Counted from the stretch's first letter, positions 36,164 through 46,262 are shown. The stretch is 64,000 bases of DNA from Caldilineaceae bacterium (GCA_022823185.1 JAJDXQ010000034.1:1-64000), one strand, 5' to 3'. The notes: generated from the letters alone by a model not told the origin. A program made the numbers and translations.

Positions 36164-38986
36164 ATGACAACGACAAAGCTGCCTGAAACACGTGCGGAAA
36201 TGCCCACGATCTACGAACCGCAACAGTGGGAAGAAAAGCTCTACCAATGGTGGGAATCTCAAGGCTTCTTCCGCCCCGAACAGCAGATCGAGAGTGGACT
36301 CGCCGACGCCGATGCCCCTCCGTTCGTCATCTCCATGCCGCCGCCCAACGTTACCGGCGCGCTCCACCTCGGCCACGCCATCACCAGCGCCGTCGAGGAC
36401 ATGCTAATCCGCTACAACCGCATGGCCGGCCGGCCCACGCTCTGGGTGCCCGGAACCGACCACGCCGGCATCGCAACCCAAAATGTCGTCGAACGCAAAC
36501 TCGCCGAAACCGACACGTCTCGCCACGACCTCGGCCGCGAACGCTTCCTGCAGGAAGTCTGGGACTGGAAAGACGAGTACCACGCCCACATAAGCGGACA
36601 GCAGCGCCGCATGGGCATCTCCTGCGACTGGTCCCGTGAACGCTTTACCCTCGACGACGGCCTCAGCGACGCCGTCCTCGAAGCCTTCATCCGCCTCTAC
36701 AATGACGACCTCATCTATCGCGGCAACTACCTCGTCAACTGGTGCCCCCGTTGCGAAAGCGCCATCAGCGACCTCGAAGTCGAACATGAATCCATCGACG
36801 GCAAACTCTACACATTCCGCTACCCCCTGCGCGATGGTGACGGCGCCTCGCCCCCAACCAGCCATGTCGAAGTCAGCACCACCCGGCCCGAAACCATCCT
36901 CGGCGACACCGCCGTCGCCGTCCATCCCCAGGACGAGCGCTACGCCCATCTCATCGGCAAGACTGCTCTTGTCCCAATCCTCGAACGAGAAATCCCCGTC
37001 ATCGCCGATGAACACGTCGACCCCCAGTTCGGCACAGGCGCGCTCAAGGTCACGCCCGGTCACGACCCCAATGACCATCTCATCGCCCAGCGCCACAATC
37101 TTCCATCTGTCAACATCACCAACGAAGACGGCTCCCTCAACGCCGCCGCCGGCCCCTATGCCGGACAGGACCGCTTCGAAGCTCGCCAGAACCTGTGGCG
37201 GGACATGGACGCCGCCGGCCTCGTCGTCAGAGAAAAACCCCATGTCCACGAGGTCGGCCACTGCCAGCGCTGCCACACCATCGTCGAGCCGCTCCTCAGT
37301 ACACAATGGTTCGTCAAAACAAAGCCTCTGGCCGATGCCGCCATCGCAGCCGTCAAGGACGGGCGCATCAAGATCGTGCCCGACCGCTTCGAGCGCAGCT
37401 ACTACCACTGGATGGAAAACATCCGCGACTGGTGCATCAGCCGCCAGCTCTGGTGGGGCCACCGCATCCCCATCTGGTACGGGCCTGACGGCCACCAGTT
37501 CGCCGCCCGCAGCGAAAGCGAGGCCCTTGAACAGGCCATCGAACACTACGGCGAAATCGTCGCGCTCGAACAGGACGAGGACGTCCTCGATACCTGGTTC
37601 AGCAGTGGCCTTTGGCCCTTCAGCACACTCGGCTGGCCCCAGGCCAACATGAATGGGCAGCAGGAAGACAGCCCAGGCGCCGCATACGACGCGGCCCCCC
37701 ACGCATCGGACCTGGCCCGCTACTATCCCACAACGGTTCTCGAAACGGGCTATGACATCCTCTTCTTCTGGGTCGCGCGCATGATCATGATGGGCCTCTA
37801 TTTTACCGGCAAGGTCCCCTTCCACTACGTCTATCTGCACGGACTCGTCCGCGCCGAAGACGGCCGCAAAATGAGCAAGAGCCTCGGCAACGCCCTCGAC
37901 CCGCTCGACCTCATCAGCGCATACGGCAACGATGCCCTTCGCTTCACCCTGCTCACCGGCGGCACGCCCGGCAACGATATGAAGCTCAGCGTCACCCGCA
38001 TCGAAGCCAACCGCAACTTCGCCAACAAGATCTGGAACGCCGCCCGCTTCGTCCTCATGAACCTGGAGGAGAGCGATGTCCAGCTGACAGACACGGAGGA
38101 ACGCCACGCCGTCACCTACGCCTTGCCCCCGCAGAACGCGCAAACGCTCGCAGACCGCTGGATTCTCAGCCGCCTCAGCGCCCTCCAGGAGCACGTCACC
38201 CAGCTCATCGAGAACTGGCAGCTCGGCGAAGCCGGTCGCCAGCTCTACGAATTCCTCTGGAGCGAATATTGTGACTGGTACATCGAAGCCGCGAAGACCC
38301 GTCTGTACGGTGGCGATGACAGCGCTGCCGCAGCCACTCGCCAGGTCCTCGCCTACACGCTCGAGCAGTCCCTGCGCCTGCTGCATCCCTTCATGCCCTA
38401 CGTCACCGAAGCAATCTGGAGCCACCTGCCCGACGTTCCCGCCCGCGCCGAGGCCCTGATGACCCAGCGCTGGCCTCGCCCGTCGGCGCCGCGCGACCTT
38501 GCCGCTGAAGACGACTTCGCCCGCATTCAGGAGATCGTGCGCGCCATCCGCAACGCCCGCGCCGAATACAATGTCGAACCCGGTCGCCGCATCGCCGCCG
38601 TCTTCGGAAGTGGTGGCGGGACACTGGTGCAAGATAATCTGGAGCTCTTCACTGTCCTGGCGCGCCTCGACGATTCCCAGGTTACATTCGAAGCCACGGC
38701 AAACGGAGCCGAATCGGGTCCGTCCGTCCAACTCTCCGCCGGCGGAATCACCACCAATCTTCCCCTCGCCGGTATGGTAGACATGGAGGCCGAAGAGAAA
38801 CGACTGCAGAAGGAGATCGCAAACATTGACGGCCAGATCAGCCGCGCCTCAGGTCTTCTCAATAACGAAAACTTCGTCGCCAAGGCCCCGGAACATGTGG
38901 TGCAGCGCGAGCGTGACAAACTGGAAGAACTCGAATCCCAACGGGAGCAGGTCGGCGCCAGCCTTGAACAACTAATTGCATCATGA
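36164..38986 (+). CDS. valS: Valyl-tRNA synthetase
   Basis: A class I synthetase of about 940 residues. PPPNVTGALHLGHA near residue 59 holds the HIGH motif. A CP1 editing domain follows (STTRPETILGDTAVAV). KMSKSLGN near residue 568 binds ATP, DWYIEAAK marks the anticodon domain, and a C-terminal coiled coil (EEKRLQKEIANIDGQI) binds the tRNA elbow. ATG 36164 lies after GGGAG and AGGAG; ATG 36146 is an alternative, and further upstream would enter the T-box terminator. It is regulated by the leader at 35757-36061. Confidence 0.96.
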   Translation: MTTTKLPETRAEMPTIYEPQQWEEKLYQWWESQGFFRPEQQIESGLADADAPPFVISMPPPNVTGALHLGHAITSAVEDMLIRYNRMAGRPTLWVPGTDHAGIATQNVVERKLAETDTSRHDLGRERFLQEVWDWKDEYHAHISGQQRRMGISCDWSRERFTLDDGLSDAVLEAFIRLYNDDLIYRGNYLVNWCPRCESAISDLEVEHESIDGKLYTFRYPLRDGDGASPPTSHVEVSTTRPETILGDTAVAVHPQDERYAHLIGKTALVPILEREIPVIADEHVDPQFGTGALKVTPGHDPNDHLIAQRHNLPSVNITNEDGSLNAAAGPYAGQDRFEARQNLWRDMDAAGLVVREKPHVHEVGHCQRCHTIVEPLLSTQWFVKTKPLADAAIAAVKDGRIKIVPDRFERSYYHWMENIRDWCISRQLWWGHRIPIWYGPDGHQFAARSESEALEQAIEHYGEIVALEQDEDVLDTWFSSGLWPFSTLGWPQANMNGQQEDSPGAAYDAAPHASDLARYYPTTVLETGYDILFFWVARMIMMGLYFTGKVPFHYVYLHGLVRAEDGRKMSKSLGNALDPLDLISAYGNDALRFTLLTGGTPGNDMKLSVTRIEANRNFANKIWNAARFVLMNLEESDVQLTDTEERHAVTYALPPQNAQTLADRWILSRLSALQEHVTQLIENWQLGEAGRQLYEFLWSEYCDWYIEAAKTRLYGGDDSAAAATRQVLAYTLEQSLRLLHPFMPYVTEAIWSHLPDVPARAEALMTQRWPRPSAPRDLAAEDDFARIQEIVRAIRNARAEYNVEPGRRIAAVFGSGGGTLVQDNLELFTVLARLDDSQVTFEATANGAESGPSVQLSAGGITTNLPLAGMVDMEAEEKRLQKEIANIDGQISRASGLLNNENFVAKAPEHVVQRERDKLEELESQREQVGASLEQLIAS

Positions 38987-39108
38987 ATCCCAATCGCTAC
39001 TGATCCTGTCAGGACATTCGTTGCTCGGACTCCAAGGCGGTCAACAGAAGCGGTCTGTATGTGGTAGAATCTCAGATAAAGAGAGGGACGATGTAGAGGA
39101 GAAACAAA

Positions 39109-39390
39109 ATGGACCGCGCTACTGTTTCCATCGAAATTCCGTTTGCCCTCTACTCGAAAGTCGAGGCGCTTGCCGTCGAAGTCGAGACCGATCCGGAAAA
39201 CCTGATAGCTACGCTTGTTGAGGTCGGCTGCCAGCGGAGCGTATGGTTGCGAAACCTGCAAGAGTTGCAAGAGCAGATAAAACGCGATGGCAGCCTCAGA
39301 GTGGGAACGAGCCGGGAGGAAGTTGTCGAGCAAGTGCGCCGGACGCGACGCGAGATCTTCGATGCCGAATACGCGCATCTGTATCGATAG
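39109..39390 (+). CDS. VapB-like antitoxin of a PIN toxin-antitoxin pair
   Basis: A 93-residue acidic protein behind a strong GAGGAGAAAC Shine-Dalgarno. The N-terminus (ATVSIEIPFALYSKVEALA) could form a ribbon-helix-helix-like DNA-binding unit. The C-terminus, with REEVVEQVRRTRREIFDAEYAHLYR, resembles the toxin-wrapping tail of small antitoxins paired with PIN-domain toxins. The following PIN-like reading frame overlaps its last 29 bases, which is typical of such modules. The family assignment is from memory and moderate. Confidence 0.65.
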   Translation: MDRATVSIEIPFALYSKVEALAVEVETDPENLIATLVEVGCQRSVWLRNLQELQEQIKRDGSLRVGTSREEVVEQVRRTRREIFDAEYAHLYR

Positions 39391-39595
39391 CAGTGTCATC
39401 AAACCGGCTCCACAGGTGAGCGACCCTGATGCCGAGTGGTTTCCGCGAGCAATTGGCCCGACACTTCACAACCATTTCGTGTATTCGATCCCTCACAGTT
39501 TCGTAGGGAATTCTTGGCAGACAAGCTTTGACTCCTCCTCAGTGGCTCTTCAAATTGACCACTTTGACTTGAAAAGGCCCCCCTTATCGTTTTGA
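39362..39595 (+). pseudogene. Truncated PIN-domain (VapC-like) toxin
   Basis: The frame starts at an ATG inside the antitoxin gene. MPNTRICIDSSVI is the standard first strand of a PIN domain, with the first catalytic Asp in CIDSSVI. After about residue 25 (DPDAEW) PIN similarity fades, and the frame stops at 77 codons, whereas PIN toxins have 130-150. The later acidic residues are not seen. It is probably inactive, leaving an orphan antitoxin. Confidence 0.6.
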
Positions 39596-39635
39596 CATAG
39601 GGCCTGCACGAGGAGACGTATCGTTTGTGATAATT

Positions 39636-39664
39636 TTGACAATGCAATGCCCCCCTGCTATACT
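39636..39664 (+). promoter_or_regulatory. Strong sigma-70 promoter of the Rieske/cytochrome operon
   Basis: A perfect TTGACA (39636-39641), an exact 17-bp spacer and TATACT (39659-39664). The leader to the Rieske start is about 128 nt. It is one of the two best promoters in the window. Confidence 0.82.
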
Positions 39665-39798
39665 CTGATCGACTCTATCGAACGATGCATCGCAGTCCCG
39701 CCAGGCTTTGAATCCCGTTTCGTCAAGCCTGCTGGCAGGATGAGAAAGGGGCGAGAAGTGGGACCCAGCTTCCCTCTTCCCCAAGGAGACCAGATACA

Positions 39799-40800
39799 AT
39801 GGCGGAAGTGAGTCAGGCATGGCTCGAGAGAGTGCAACGCGCCCAGCAGCTGGCCGCCGAACGGCTAGGTGTCGACGTCAGTTCCATGCTGCCCCCACGC
39901 GACGGCAGCACCGGCGAAGCCGCAGAGGCCGCGCCGCCAACCGAAGCCGCCGTCCCGCAGCCGGAACCCGTTGCCGCTGTTGCTGAGGCAGCGCCCGAGC
40001 CCAAAACGCAAGCAGAACCAGAACCAACTCCCGAAGCCGAACCGGTCGCCGTGGCCGAGGTCACCCCAGCCGGGGAGGCGCCAACCGAAGTCGCTGTGGC
40101 CGCCGTGGAGGCGCAAGCCCCCACGGCCGTCCAAAGCAACGGCAGCGCCGCCGCCGCGGAAAGAGTCGCCCCTGTCGGGCGCGCCGCCGTTCTTGAAACC
40201 TTCGAAGAAGGCCGCGAAGGCATAAACCGCCGCGAATTCCTCTCCTACGCCTGGGCCGGAGCCCTGACCCTACTGACCCTGGAAAGCGGCCTCGCCACCT
40301 ACCAGTTCATGTACCCGCGCTTCCGCGAAGGCGAGTTCGGCGGCGAATTCAGACTCGGAGCAGCCAATCTTCTTCCCCAGGTCGGCATCGATCCCGAAGG
40401 CAACGCCACCGGCAAATTCTGGCTTGTCAACACCGACAAGGGGCCTCTCGCCCTCTACATGGTCTGCACACATCTTGGCTGCCTGTATAAATGGGAGCCC
40501 TCAAATAACCGCTTTGAATGCCCCTGCCACGGCTCCAAATTCAGCCGTGAAGGGTACTACATCGAGGGCCCCGCGCCCCGCTCTCTCGACCACTTTCTGA
40601 TCAAAATCGTTGATGGCGGCTCCGTCGTGGCCGAAACCGCCGACGCCGGTGAATCTTTCTCGGCCCCGGGCGTGCCCGGGCCCGACGCCGATATCGTCGT
40701 CGACACCGGAAAGCGCCTGCAAGGCAAACCGGCCGCCCTCTCGCCCGCCAAGGCCGTGGCCTCCAGAATTGAACTCGAATTCGAAGACGATGTTCTTTGA
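39799..40800 (+). CDS. Rieske iron-sulfur protein of a bc-type complex
   Basis: A 333-residue quinol-oxidizing subunit. C223-T-H225-L-G-C228 and C241-P-C243-H244 bind the 2Fe-2S cluster (C223, H225, C241, H244) with a C228-C243 disulfide. A Tat-like RREF and a membrane helix span about 144-168. Unusually, residues 37-130 are a long Ala/Pro/Glu-rich, low-complexity extension on the cytoplasmic side. An AAGGAG Shine-Dalgarno precedes ATG. It is the first gene of the Rieske, cytochrome b, cytochrome c series. Confidence 0.94.
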   Translation: MAEVSQAWLERVQRAQQLAAERLGVDVSSMLPPRDGSTGEAAEAAPPTEAAVPQPEPVAAVAEAAPEPKTQAEPEPTPEAEPVAVAEVTPAGEAPTEVAVAAVEAQAPTAVQSNGSAAAAERVAPVGRAAVLETFEEGREGINRREFLSYAWAGALTLLTLESGLATYQFMYPRFREGEFGGEFRLGAANLLPQVGIDPEGNATGKFWLVNTDKGPLALYMVCTHLGCLYKWEPSNNRFECPCHGSKFSREGYYIEGPAPRSLDHFLIKIVDGGSVVAETADAGESFSAPGVPGPDADIVVDTGKRLQGKPAALSPAKAVASRIELEFEDDVL

Positions 40801-41169
40801 CGCTACGGACGCCGTAAAGGTACTTTCTTCCTGAACCGGGAGAATGGCCTAACCGGCCGGTTGCCCTGTTAGGCCGCCGCCATGACACGTCGCGGTGTGG
40901 GATGAGTTAGTCAATTAGAAGATGGGTCCGCATAATCCGGTTTTGCCAGCCTCGCCGGGCTTGGGTCCGCGCTGTTGCAGGGACGAAGATTGCACAGAAC
41001 GCAATCGAAGCGGCAAGCCTGCTTCTGCCCCAAGCCGCCACAGCGGTCAACACGGGAACGCCTGCCAAAGCGCTGCAAGACAGTGACAGGCCTTTGCTGA
41101 AGATATACTTAGGCTGAGGACCGAGGACTTTATACACGCGATTTCCTTACGAGGAGAAGATAGAACCAG
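40801..41169. other. Gap between Rieske and cytochrome b genes
   Basis: About 370 bp without an ORF. It holds a perfect 8-bp inverted repeat near its start. The AT-richer end (TATACT near 41103) could carry a secondary promoter for the cytochrome b gene, but a good -35 is lacking. Confidence 0.45.
40846..40875. repeat. Inverted repeat after the Rieske gene
   Basis: GGCCTAAC (40846-40853) and GTTAGGCC (40868-40875) are perfect complements around a 14-nt loop. No T-run follows, so it may be a processing or partial-termination hairpin. Confidence 0.5.
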
Positions 41170-42813
41170 ATGGGACTCCAAGAAAATATCCGTGAAAAAG
41201 GAGTTCTCGGCGCGGCCGCTGCCCAGGCTGATGACGTTTTCACCCGCCTGACCGCCGGCATCGACGCCGGAGAGTTTCGCCGTATGCTGCAAGGCGAACC
41301 GCCCGGCCGCCCAAACCCTCGCCTCAAGCCCCACAGCGAAGGATTTCTGCTCCACATAAAACCCACCTACTACCACGAAAGCGTCACGCGCTTCACCCAT
41401 ACCTACCGGCTGGGCCTGCTTTCCACCTACCTTTTCATCGTCGAAACCATTACCGGCATCCTGCTGATGATCTGGTATGCGCCTTCCCCGGAACGCGCCT
41501 ACACCGACATGATCCTGCTCCTGACCAATATCCCCTTTGGCCAGTTCCTGCGCGACATGCACAGGCTCGGAGCAGAAGCCATGGTGGCTATCGTCACCCT
41601 GCACATGGTCCGCTGCTATCTGACCGGCAGCTATAAGCCGCCGCGCCAGTTTACCTGGTTTACCGGCGTCCTCCTGCTCGTGATGACGCTCTTCTTGAGC
41701 TTTTCCGGCTATCTGCTCCCCTGGGACCAGCTCGCCTTCTGGGCCGTCACCATCGGCACCTCAATGGCCGAAGCCGTGCCCCCCGCCGTCGTCGGCGAAA
41801 CCGTCAACCTGCTCGCCCGCGGGGCCCCCGACATCGGCGCCAACGGGCTGCTGCGCTTCTATCTGTTGCACGTCCTCTTCCTGCCGCTGCTCCTCGTCCT
41901 TTTCTTCTTCGTCCACTACTATAAGGTCGTCCACTTCGGCATCAGCCTGCCCGCCGATGAAGAGGAAGTTGGCGAGGACACGGGAAACCGCGTGCCCGCC
42001 GACAAACGCGTCTACTACCTGCCAGACGTCCTGGTCGACGAAACAAGTTTCCTGACCGTCATGACCGCGCTCCTCATCGTCCTGACCGTCTTCTTCTTCC
42101 AGGCCCCTTTGGAACACATCGCCAACCCGCAGTCGACGCCCCTCCATACCGTCGCGCCCTGGTACTTCTACTGGCTGCAGGGGCTGCTCAAAATCGCGGA
42201 CAAGTTCATCGCCGGCGTCCTCCTGCCCGGCGTCCTTCTCGTCCTGCTCATGGCCATCCCTTACCTCGACTACAACCCCAGCCGCCGCGGCAAGGACCGC
42301 AAGGTCGCCATCGTCGCCGGCATCGTCGCCGGTGTCGTCATGATCATCTGGAGTTGGATGGGGACGCCCGAATATGCCGTCGAAGGCGCCCCCTCGGTCG
42401 AAATCGTCCAGGACGTGATGCCCGAAGAAGGATCCGGAATCTCCCGTGAAATCGGCTACAAACATCTGCCCCTCGGCGTCTGGCGCACAGACGAAGTGTA
42501 CGACGTGCACGACCACGAATTCGAAGAGCTCCTGCATGAGTTCAACATCGCCGTCGATTACTACCGCCGCGCGGACCCCGATTTCAACGCGCCCATCGGC
42601 ATCTTGACCATCACCCAGGCTCAACCGCGTCTCAAGAAGCTGAACTGGGAGATCGAGTGGTTTGACGGCGAAGGGACAGCCGGCCATTACGAAAAAACGT
42701 TCTGGCTGCACGAGGACTCCCTCTATTGGGAGCAGTATGGTTGGAAACACCTGTTCCTGGGCTACGTTGCTGACGGGTGGAAGAGTCTGTCAGGCGCTCT
42801 TGTAGGAGAGTAA
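41170..42813 (+). CDS. Cytochrome b (b6/subunit IV fused) with soluble C-terminal extension
   Basis: A 547-residue quinol-cytochrome subunit. Haem ligands are H131/H145 and H234/H249. The 15-residue spacing of the second pair is that of cytochrome b6 rather than mitochondrial b. The quinol-site PEWY motif reads A-P-W331-Y332. The b6 and subunit IV halves are joined. Eight to nine helices end near residue 398. About 150 further residues (400-547) form an acidic soluble domain with no family recognised. It acts with the Rieske and cytochrome c neighbours, probably on menaquinol. Confidence 0.93.
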   Translation: MGLQENIREKGVLGAAAAQADDVFTRLTAGIDAGEFRRMLQGEPPGRPNPRLKPHSEGFLLHIKPTYYHESVTRFTHTYRLGLLSTYLFIVETITGILLMIWYAPSPERAYTDMILLLTNIPFGQFLRDMHRLGAEAMVAIVTLHMVRCYLTGSYKPPRQFTWFTGVLLLVMTLFLSFSGYLLPWDQLAFWAVTIGTSMAEAVPPAVVGETVNLLARGAPDIGANGLLRFYLLHVLFLPLLLVLFFFVHYYKVVHFGISLPADEEEVGEDTGNRVPADKRVYYLPDVLVDETSFLTVMTALLIVLTVFFFQAPLEHIANPQSTPLHTVAPWYFYWLQGLLKIADKFIAGVLLPGVLLVLLMAIPYLDYNPSRRGKDRKVAIVAGIVAGVVMIIWSWMGTPEYAVEGAPSVEIVQDVMPEEGSGISREIGYKHLPLGVWRTDEVYDVHDHEFEELLHEFNIAVDYYRRADPDFNAPIGILTITQAQPRLKKLNWEIEWFDGEGTAGHYEKTFWLHEDSLYWEQYGWKHLFLGYVADGWKSLSGALVGE

Positions 42814-42823
42814 AACAGCCACT

Positions 42824-43744
42824 ATGCACCGTCTTTACACTAGGTCTCCTATAGCCAAGATTATGTGGGGTATTGTCTCCTCACTGGTTGGCATCATCGT
42901 GCTATTGATGGTCTTGGTAAGCGAAAACCCCCGCATGGAGGCGCAGACCATCAACTGGGAAGGCCGCTCCATTGAGAACGGCGCAAAACTGTTCGCAGAC
43001 AACTGCCTCATCTGCCACGGGCCAAATGGCCAGGGAATCCTGGGCAAAGGGCCTGCACTGAACAGTTACTACTTTTTCACCGAGACCGGAAGGCTCAAAG
43101 ACGTCGATTGGACTGGGACGCTTGAAGACTACGTCAAACTTACGATCGCGGCCGGACGACCTAGCAAAGTTGAAAGCCAGTATCCGGAGGTCATGCCTAC
43201 CTGGGGCGGACAGTTCGGCGGACCAATGCGCGGCGACCAGGTCGTGGACTTGACCCTCTACGTGATGAATTGGGAAGAATCTGCCCTGGCCCAAACACCG
43301 GACGAAGATCCCTTCCAGCCTTTCGAGGACGTTATCAGACTAGTTGAATTTCAAAATACGGCCTTCATCCTGATGAGTGAAGAAGAACAGGCCGCAGCCC
43401 TGGAAGAATACAGATCGCGCTTTTTCCGCTCCCCACAGACAATCTGGGAGTCCGAAGCCTGCTTCGCCTGCCACAATCTCGAAGTGAATCAGGTCGACTA
43501 CGCCGGCCAGAACGGCCCCAACTTTGCCGATCTCCACGAACGCGCCGGCAGCCGTGTCGCAGACATGACAGCGGAAGAGTATGTCTATGAAAGCATCGTC
43601 AGTCCCAGAGCCTTTATCGTTGAAACCTACGAAGAAGTGGGCCAGATGCCGCAGAATTTCGCCGAAAAACTGAGCGAAGACGAGATTCAGGCGCTCGTAG
43701 CCTGGCTGCTTAATCCCGACCGGGAAATAACCGAAGAGGAGTAA
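42824..43744 (+). CDS. Membrane-anchored dihaem cytochrome c
   Basis: A 306-residue protein with an N-terminal signal anchor (residues 12-32) and two haem sites, C61-L-I-C64-H65 and C213-F-A-C216-H217, in separate cytochrome c domains. Likely Met ligands lie in MPTWGG and GQMPQNF. It starts 10 bp after the cytochrome b gene. It should take the place of cytochrome c1/f, accepting electrons from the Rieske centre outside the membrane. Confidence 0.92.
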   Translation: MHRLYTRSPIAKIMWGIVSSLVGIIVLLMVLVSENPRMEAQTINWEGRSIENGAKLFADNCLICHGPNGQGILGKGPALNSYYFFTETGRLKDVDWTGTLEDYVKLTIAAGRPSKVESQYPEVMPTWGGQFGGPMRGDQVVDLTLYVMNWEESALAQTPDEDPFQPFEDVIRLVEFQNTAFILMSEEEQAAALEEYRSRFFRSPQTIWESEACFACHNLEVNQVDYAGQNGPNFADLHERAGSRVADMTAEEYVYESIVSPRAFIVETYEEVGQMPQNFAEKLSEDEIQALVAWLLNPDREITEEE

Positions 43745-43867
43745 AGAGCGAGGGGCTTGGGGCAGCGCGTTCGCCCCGCCTCCCTCCCGAACAGCCCCCA
43801 ACGTCTCGCCGCTCCCTTCTTTCTCCTCCTCCTCACCGTCACAATAGTCCAATTCAGAGGCTGTTGC

Positions 43868-44581
43868 GTGCCAAGCGCAAGACCGCAACGTTTCCGAAAC
43901 CGCCGCCATGCCGGCGCGCTCCTCGGGGCCGCGCTCCGGGAGTTGGAGGCCGTCAATCCCCTTGTACTCGGCCTTCTGCGGGGAGGCGTTCCCGTCGCCA
44001 GCGAAGTCGCCCGCGCCCTGAACGCGCAACTCGACGTCTGGCTCGTACGCAAACTCGGCGTCCCCGGCCAGGCCGAGCTCGCCTTCGGCGCCATCGCCGA
44101 AGGCGGTGTCCAGGTGATCAACCAGCAAGTCGTCGCCCAGCAGAGGCTGCGCGATGGCCGCATCCGCAAGATCTCACGCCAGCAACAACGGGAGTTATCC
44201 CGTCGCGCCCGCCTGTTCCGCCGCGGCCGCAAACCTGCCGCCATAGAAGGCCGCACCGTCTTCCTCATCGACGACGGCCTTGCCACCGGAGCCTCCATGC
44301 GCGCCGCCATCCAGGCGTTGGCCCACCGCCGCCCGCATGAGATTGTCCCCGCCGTCCCCGTCGCCCCCTCGCATACCTTCGCCGCGTTGCGAGCAGAACC
44401 GGCCCTACAGGCTGCCAGCGCGGAAACATCTCCCTTTGCCCTCGTCAGCCAGGCCGTCGCCCTACTCTCTCCCTCCCCTTTCTGGGGCGTCGGAGCCTGG
44501 TACGACGACTTCCGCCAGGTCAGTGACGCCGAGGTCGCCCGCCTCCTCGCCGCCCACGCCCCCTCTGGAGAAGACCCGTAA
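43868..44581 (+). CDS. Phosphoribosyltransferase-fold protein
   Basis: A protein of about 237 residues with the PRPP-binding loop VFLIDDGLATGASM and an N-terminal RNRRHAGALLGAAL, as in stand-alone PRTase-domain proteins of the COG1926 type. LGLLRGGVPVASEVA holds the PPi loop. The base substrate is unknown, and many relatives act as putative regulators. The GTG start at 43868 is a judgement call; the frame is open back to 43757 but is hydrophobic and not PRTase-like there. Confidence 0.82.
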   Translation: MPSARPQRFRNRRHAGALLGAALRELEAVNPLVLGLLRGGVPVASEVARALNAQLDVWLVRKLGVPGQAELAFGAIAEGGVQVINQQVVAQQRLRDGRIRKISRQQQRELSRRARLFRRGRKPAAIEGRTVFLIDDGLATGASMRAAIQALAHRRPHEIVPAVPVAPSHTFAALRAEPALQAASAETSPFALVSQAVALLSPSPFWGVGAWYDDFRQVSDAEVARLLAAHAPSGEDP

Positions 44582-44721
44582 TGAATCTCCGCCGTCCACA
44601 ACATTTGCGCCCCAAGGCCCTGGATTTCTACTCTGAAGCGCACGCCATTCTGGTACTCAACACGTCCCTACCCAGCCCTCCTACTTCGTGTGGGCAACTC
44701 AGTAAAATAGAATTTCTTCAC

Positions 44722-44749
44722 TTGACAACCATCTCTCAAACCTTATAAT
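44722..44749 (+). promoter_or_regulatory. Consensus promoter of the second sugar-importer island
   Basis: TTGACA (44722-44727), a 16-bp spacer and a perfect TATAAT (44744-44749). It lies 59 bp before the binding-protein start. Confidence 0.85.
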
Positions 44750-44807
44750 TCAGCCAATCCCCGCCATGTCCAGCGGTGAGCCATCAACTCTCTTAGGAGG
44801 CGCAAAC

Positions 44808-46202
44808 ATGCAAAGGACTTTATCGCGACGTGATTTCTTGAAAGCCGCTGCCCTGACAGGTGGCGCTGCCGCCCTGGCCGCCTGCGCAGCGCCTGTAGCC
44901 CCCGGCTCCGACGGAGCAGAGAGCGAAGCCGCGATGGCGCCAGTCGAAATTCAATGGTGGTCCTTCCCCCTCGGCCTACCGGGCGACATCCTTCCTCACG
45001 GCACCTGGGAGCAGGAGAGGGCGGACGAATACTCCGACCAAACGGAAGGCGTGACCATCAGCTATCAGGCAGTAGGCTGGGATTCAATCGTCAAGGTACA
45101 AACTTCCATCGCCTCAGGCAACCCGCCCCACACCGTCCTCCGCGCAAGCGTTGACGGAATCATCCAGGCTCTGCAGTCCGATGTCGCAGTGGAGATCGAG
45201 CTTCCCCAGGAGTTCCAGGATGACCTTCCCGAAGGATGGTACGAAGGCATGCACTTCCGGGGCAAGAATTACATGGTGCCCTTCTACACTCTTGCCAACG
45301 GCATGGCCATCAATCTGGATCTGATTGAGGAGGCCGGCGCAGACCATCTGATCCCAGAAGCCCCCGAACGGACCTGGAACTTCGACGACTACCTCACGAT
45401 GATGCAGGCCTGCACATTCGAACGCGACGACGGTACGCCTGTATGGGGCGGCGTGTTCTCTGCCGCAGAAACCAATCCGTTCTTCTACTGGCCGGACCAG
45501 GTCCTCAGCTGGAACTGGGGAACTGACACTGTTGAGCTGCGGGACGGCGTGTGGGCCTGCAAGCTTGCCGAAGAAGCAGGCATCGCCTGGCTCCAATGGC
45601 TGCAGGACCTTTACTTCGTGCATGGCGTCATCCCCAACCCGAACGGCCTCAGCGCCAGCCGTTGGGACTACTTCTTCCAGAAGTCCCTCCTCGGCGGTAT
45701 CGGCCCCAGCATCGGCTGGTCACAGCGCCCCGGCGTCGAAGTCGACCCCGATACCTTGGTCGTCACAGATACCGAGCGCGACATAAGATGGATCTTCGTC
45801 CAGCCCCCAACCAATCCCGGGGTCCCGCACTCCCTCTACTGGGGGGGACCGATGCTGGACGTCAATTCCATCGTCTACCGCGCCGGCGGCGCCAATGAGA
45901 TTGGCCCCTCTATCGATTTCGCGCTCTGGCTCTCCAATAGAGAGAACCAGAAGTGGATAGCGCAGTACCTGCTTCCCGCGCGTGTCTCAGCCGTCGAAGG
46001 CGTCAGCAACCCCATGCTCGAATGGCATTACGAGCACTACATTCCCTTTGGCCGGCAGCGAGCTTCAGCCCACGGCGGACGCGCCCGAGAGACCGTCGAG
46101 CAGCTGGAACTGGTCCATCAGAAGATATTCCTGCCCACGCCTCCCGAAGAAGCCGTGCAGGACTTCTGCGACACCATCGCAAGTCTTGAGTGGTACGTCT
46201 AA
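44808..46202 (+). CDS. Sugar ABC transporter substrate-binding lipoprotein (second island)
   Basis: A 464-residue family 1 binding protein with Tat motif SRRDFLKAAA and lipobox LAAC. It is Trp-rich (IQWWSFPLG, SWNWGTD), as expected for a carbohydrate binder. AGGAGG lies 8 bp before ATG 44808. It is not a close paralogue of the pair at 21818-25033. It heads a run of two permeases and three PhyH-family genes. The ligand is unknown. Confidence 0.9.
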   Translation: MQRTLSRRDFLKAAALTGGAAALAACAAPVAPGSDGAESEAAMAPVEIQWWSFPLGLPGDILPHGTWEQERADEYSDQTEGVTISYQAVGWDSIVKVQTSIASGNPPHTVLRASVDGIIQALQSDVAVEIELPQEFQDDLPEGWYEGMHFRGKNYMVPFYTLANGMAINLDLIEEAGADHLIPEAPERTWNFDDYLTMMQACTFERDDGTPVWGGVFSAAETNPFFYWPDQVLSWNWGTDTVELRDGVWACKLAEEAGIAWLQWLQDLYFVHGVIPNPNGLSASRWDYFFQKSLLGGIGPSIGWSQRPGVEVDPDTLVVTDTERDIRWIFVQPPTNPGVPHSLYWGGPMLDVNSIVYRAGGANEIGPSIDFALWLSNRENQKWIAQYLLPARVSAVEGVSNPMLEWHYEHYIPFGRQRASAHGGRARETVEQLELVHQKIFLPTPPEEAVQDFCDTIASLEWYV

Positions 46203-46216
46203 GGTTCAATCACCTG

Positions 46217-46262
46217 CATTGCGTATTGCAGGCGCCCTGCGTTCTACCTGCAATACGCAATG
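46217..46262. repeat. Perfect 16-bp inverted repeat covering the permease start
   Basis: CATTGCGTATTGCAGG (46217-46232) and CCTGCAATACGCAATG (46247-46262) are exact complements around a 14-nt loop. The last three bases of the right arm are the ATG assigned to the next gene. Confidence 0.9.

Noticed and set aside
36404..38731. A 775-codon ORF antisense to valS
   Set aside because: It is the complement of a high-GC coding frame, rich in Gly/Val/Asp, with no family motif. valS has complete motifs on the other strand.
41761..42750. A 329-codon minus-strand ORF over cytochrome b
   Set aside because: Antisense to a gene with clear haem ligands; its Asp/Glu/Val-rich composition is the mirror of membrane-protein codons.
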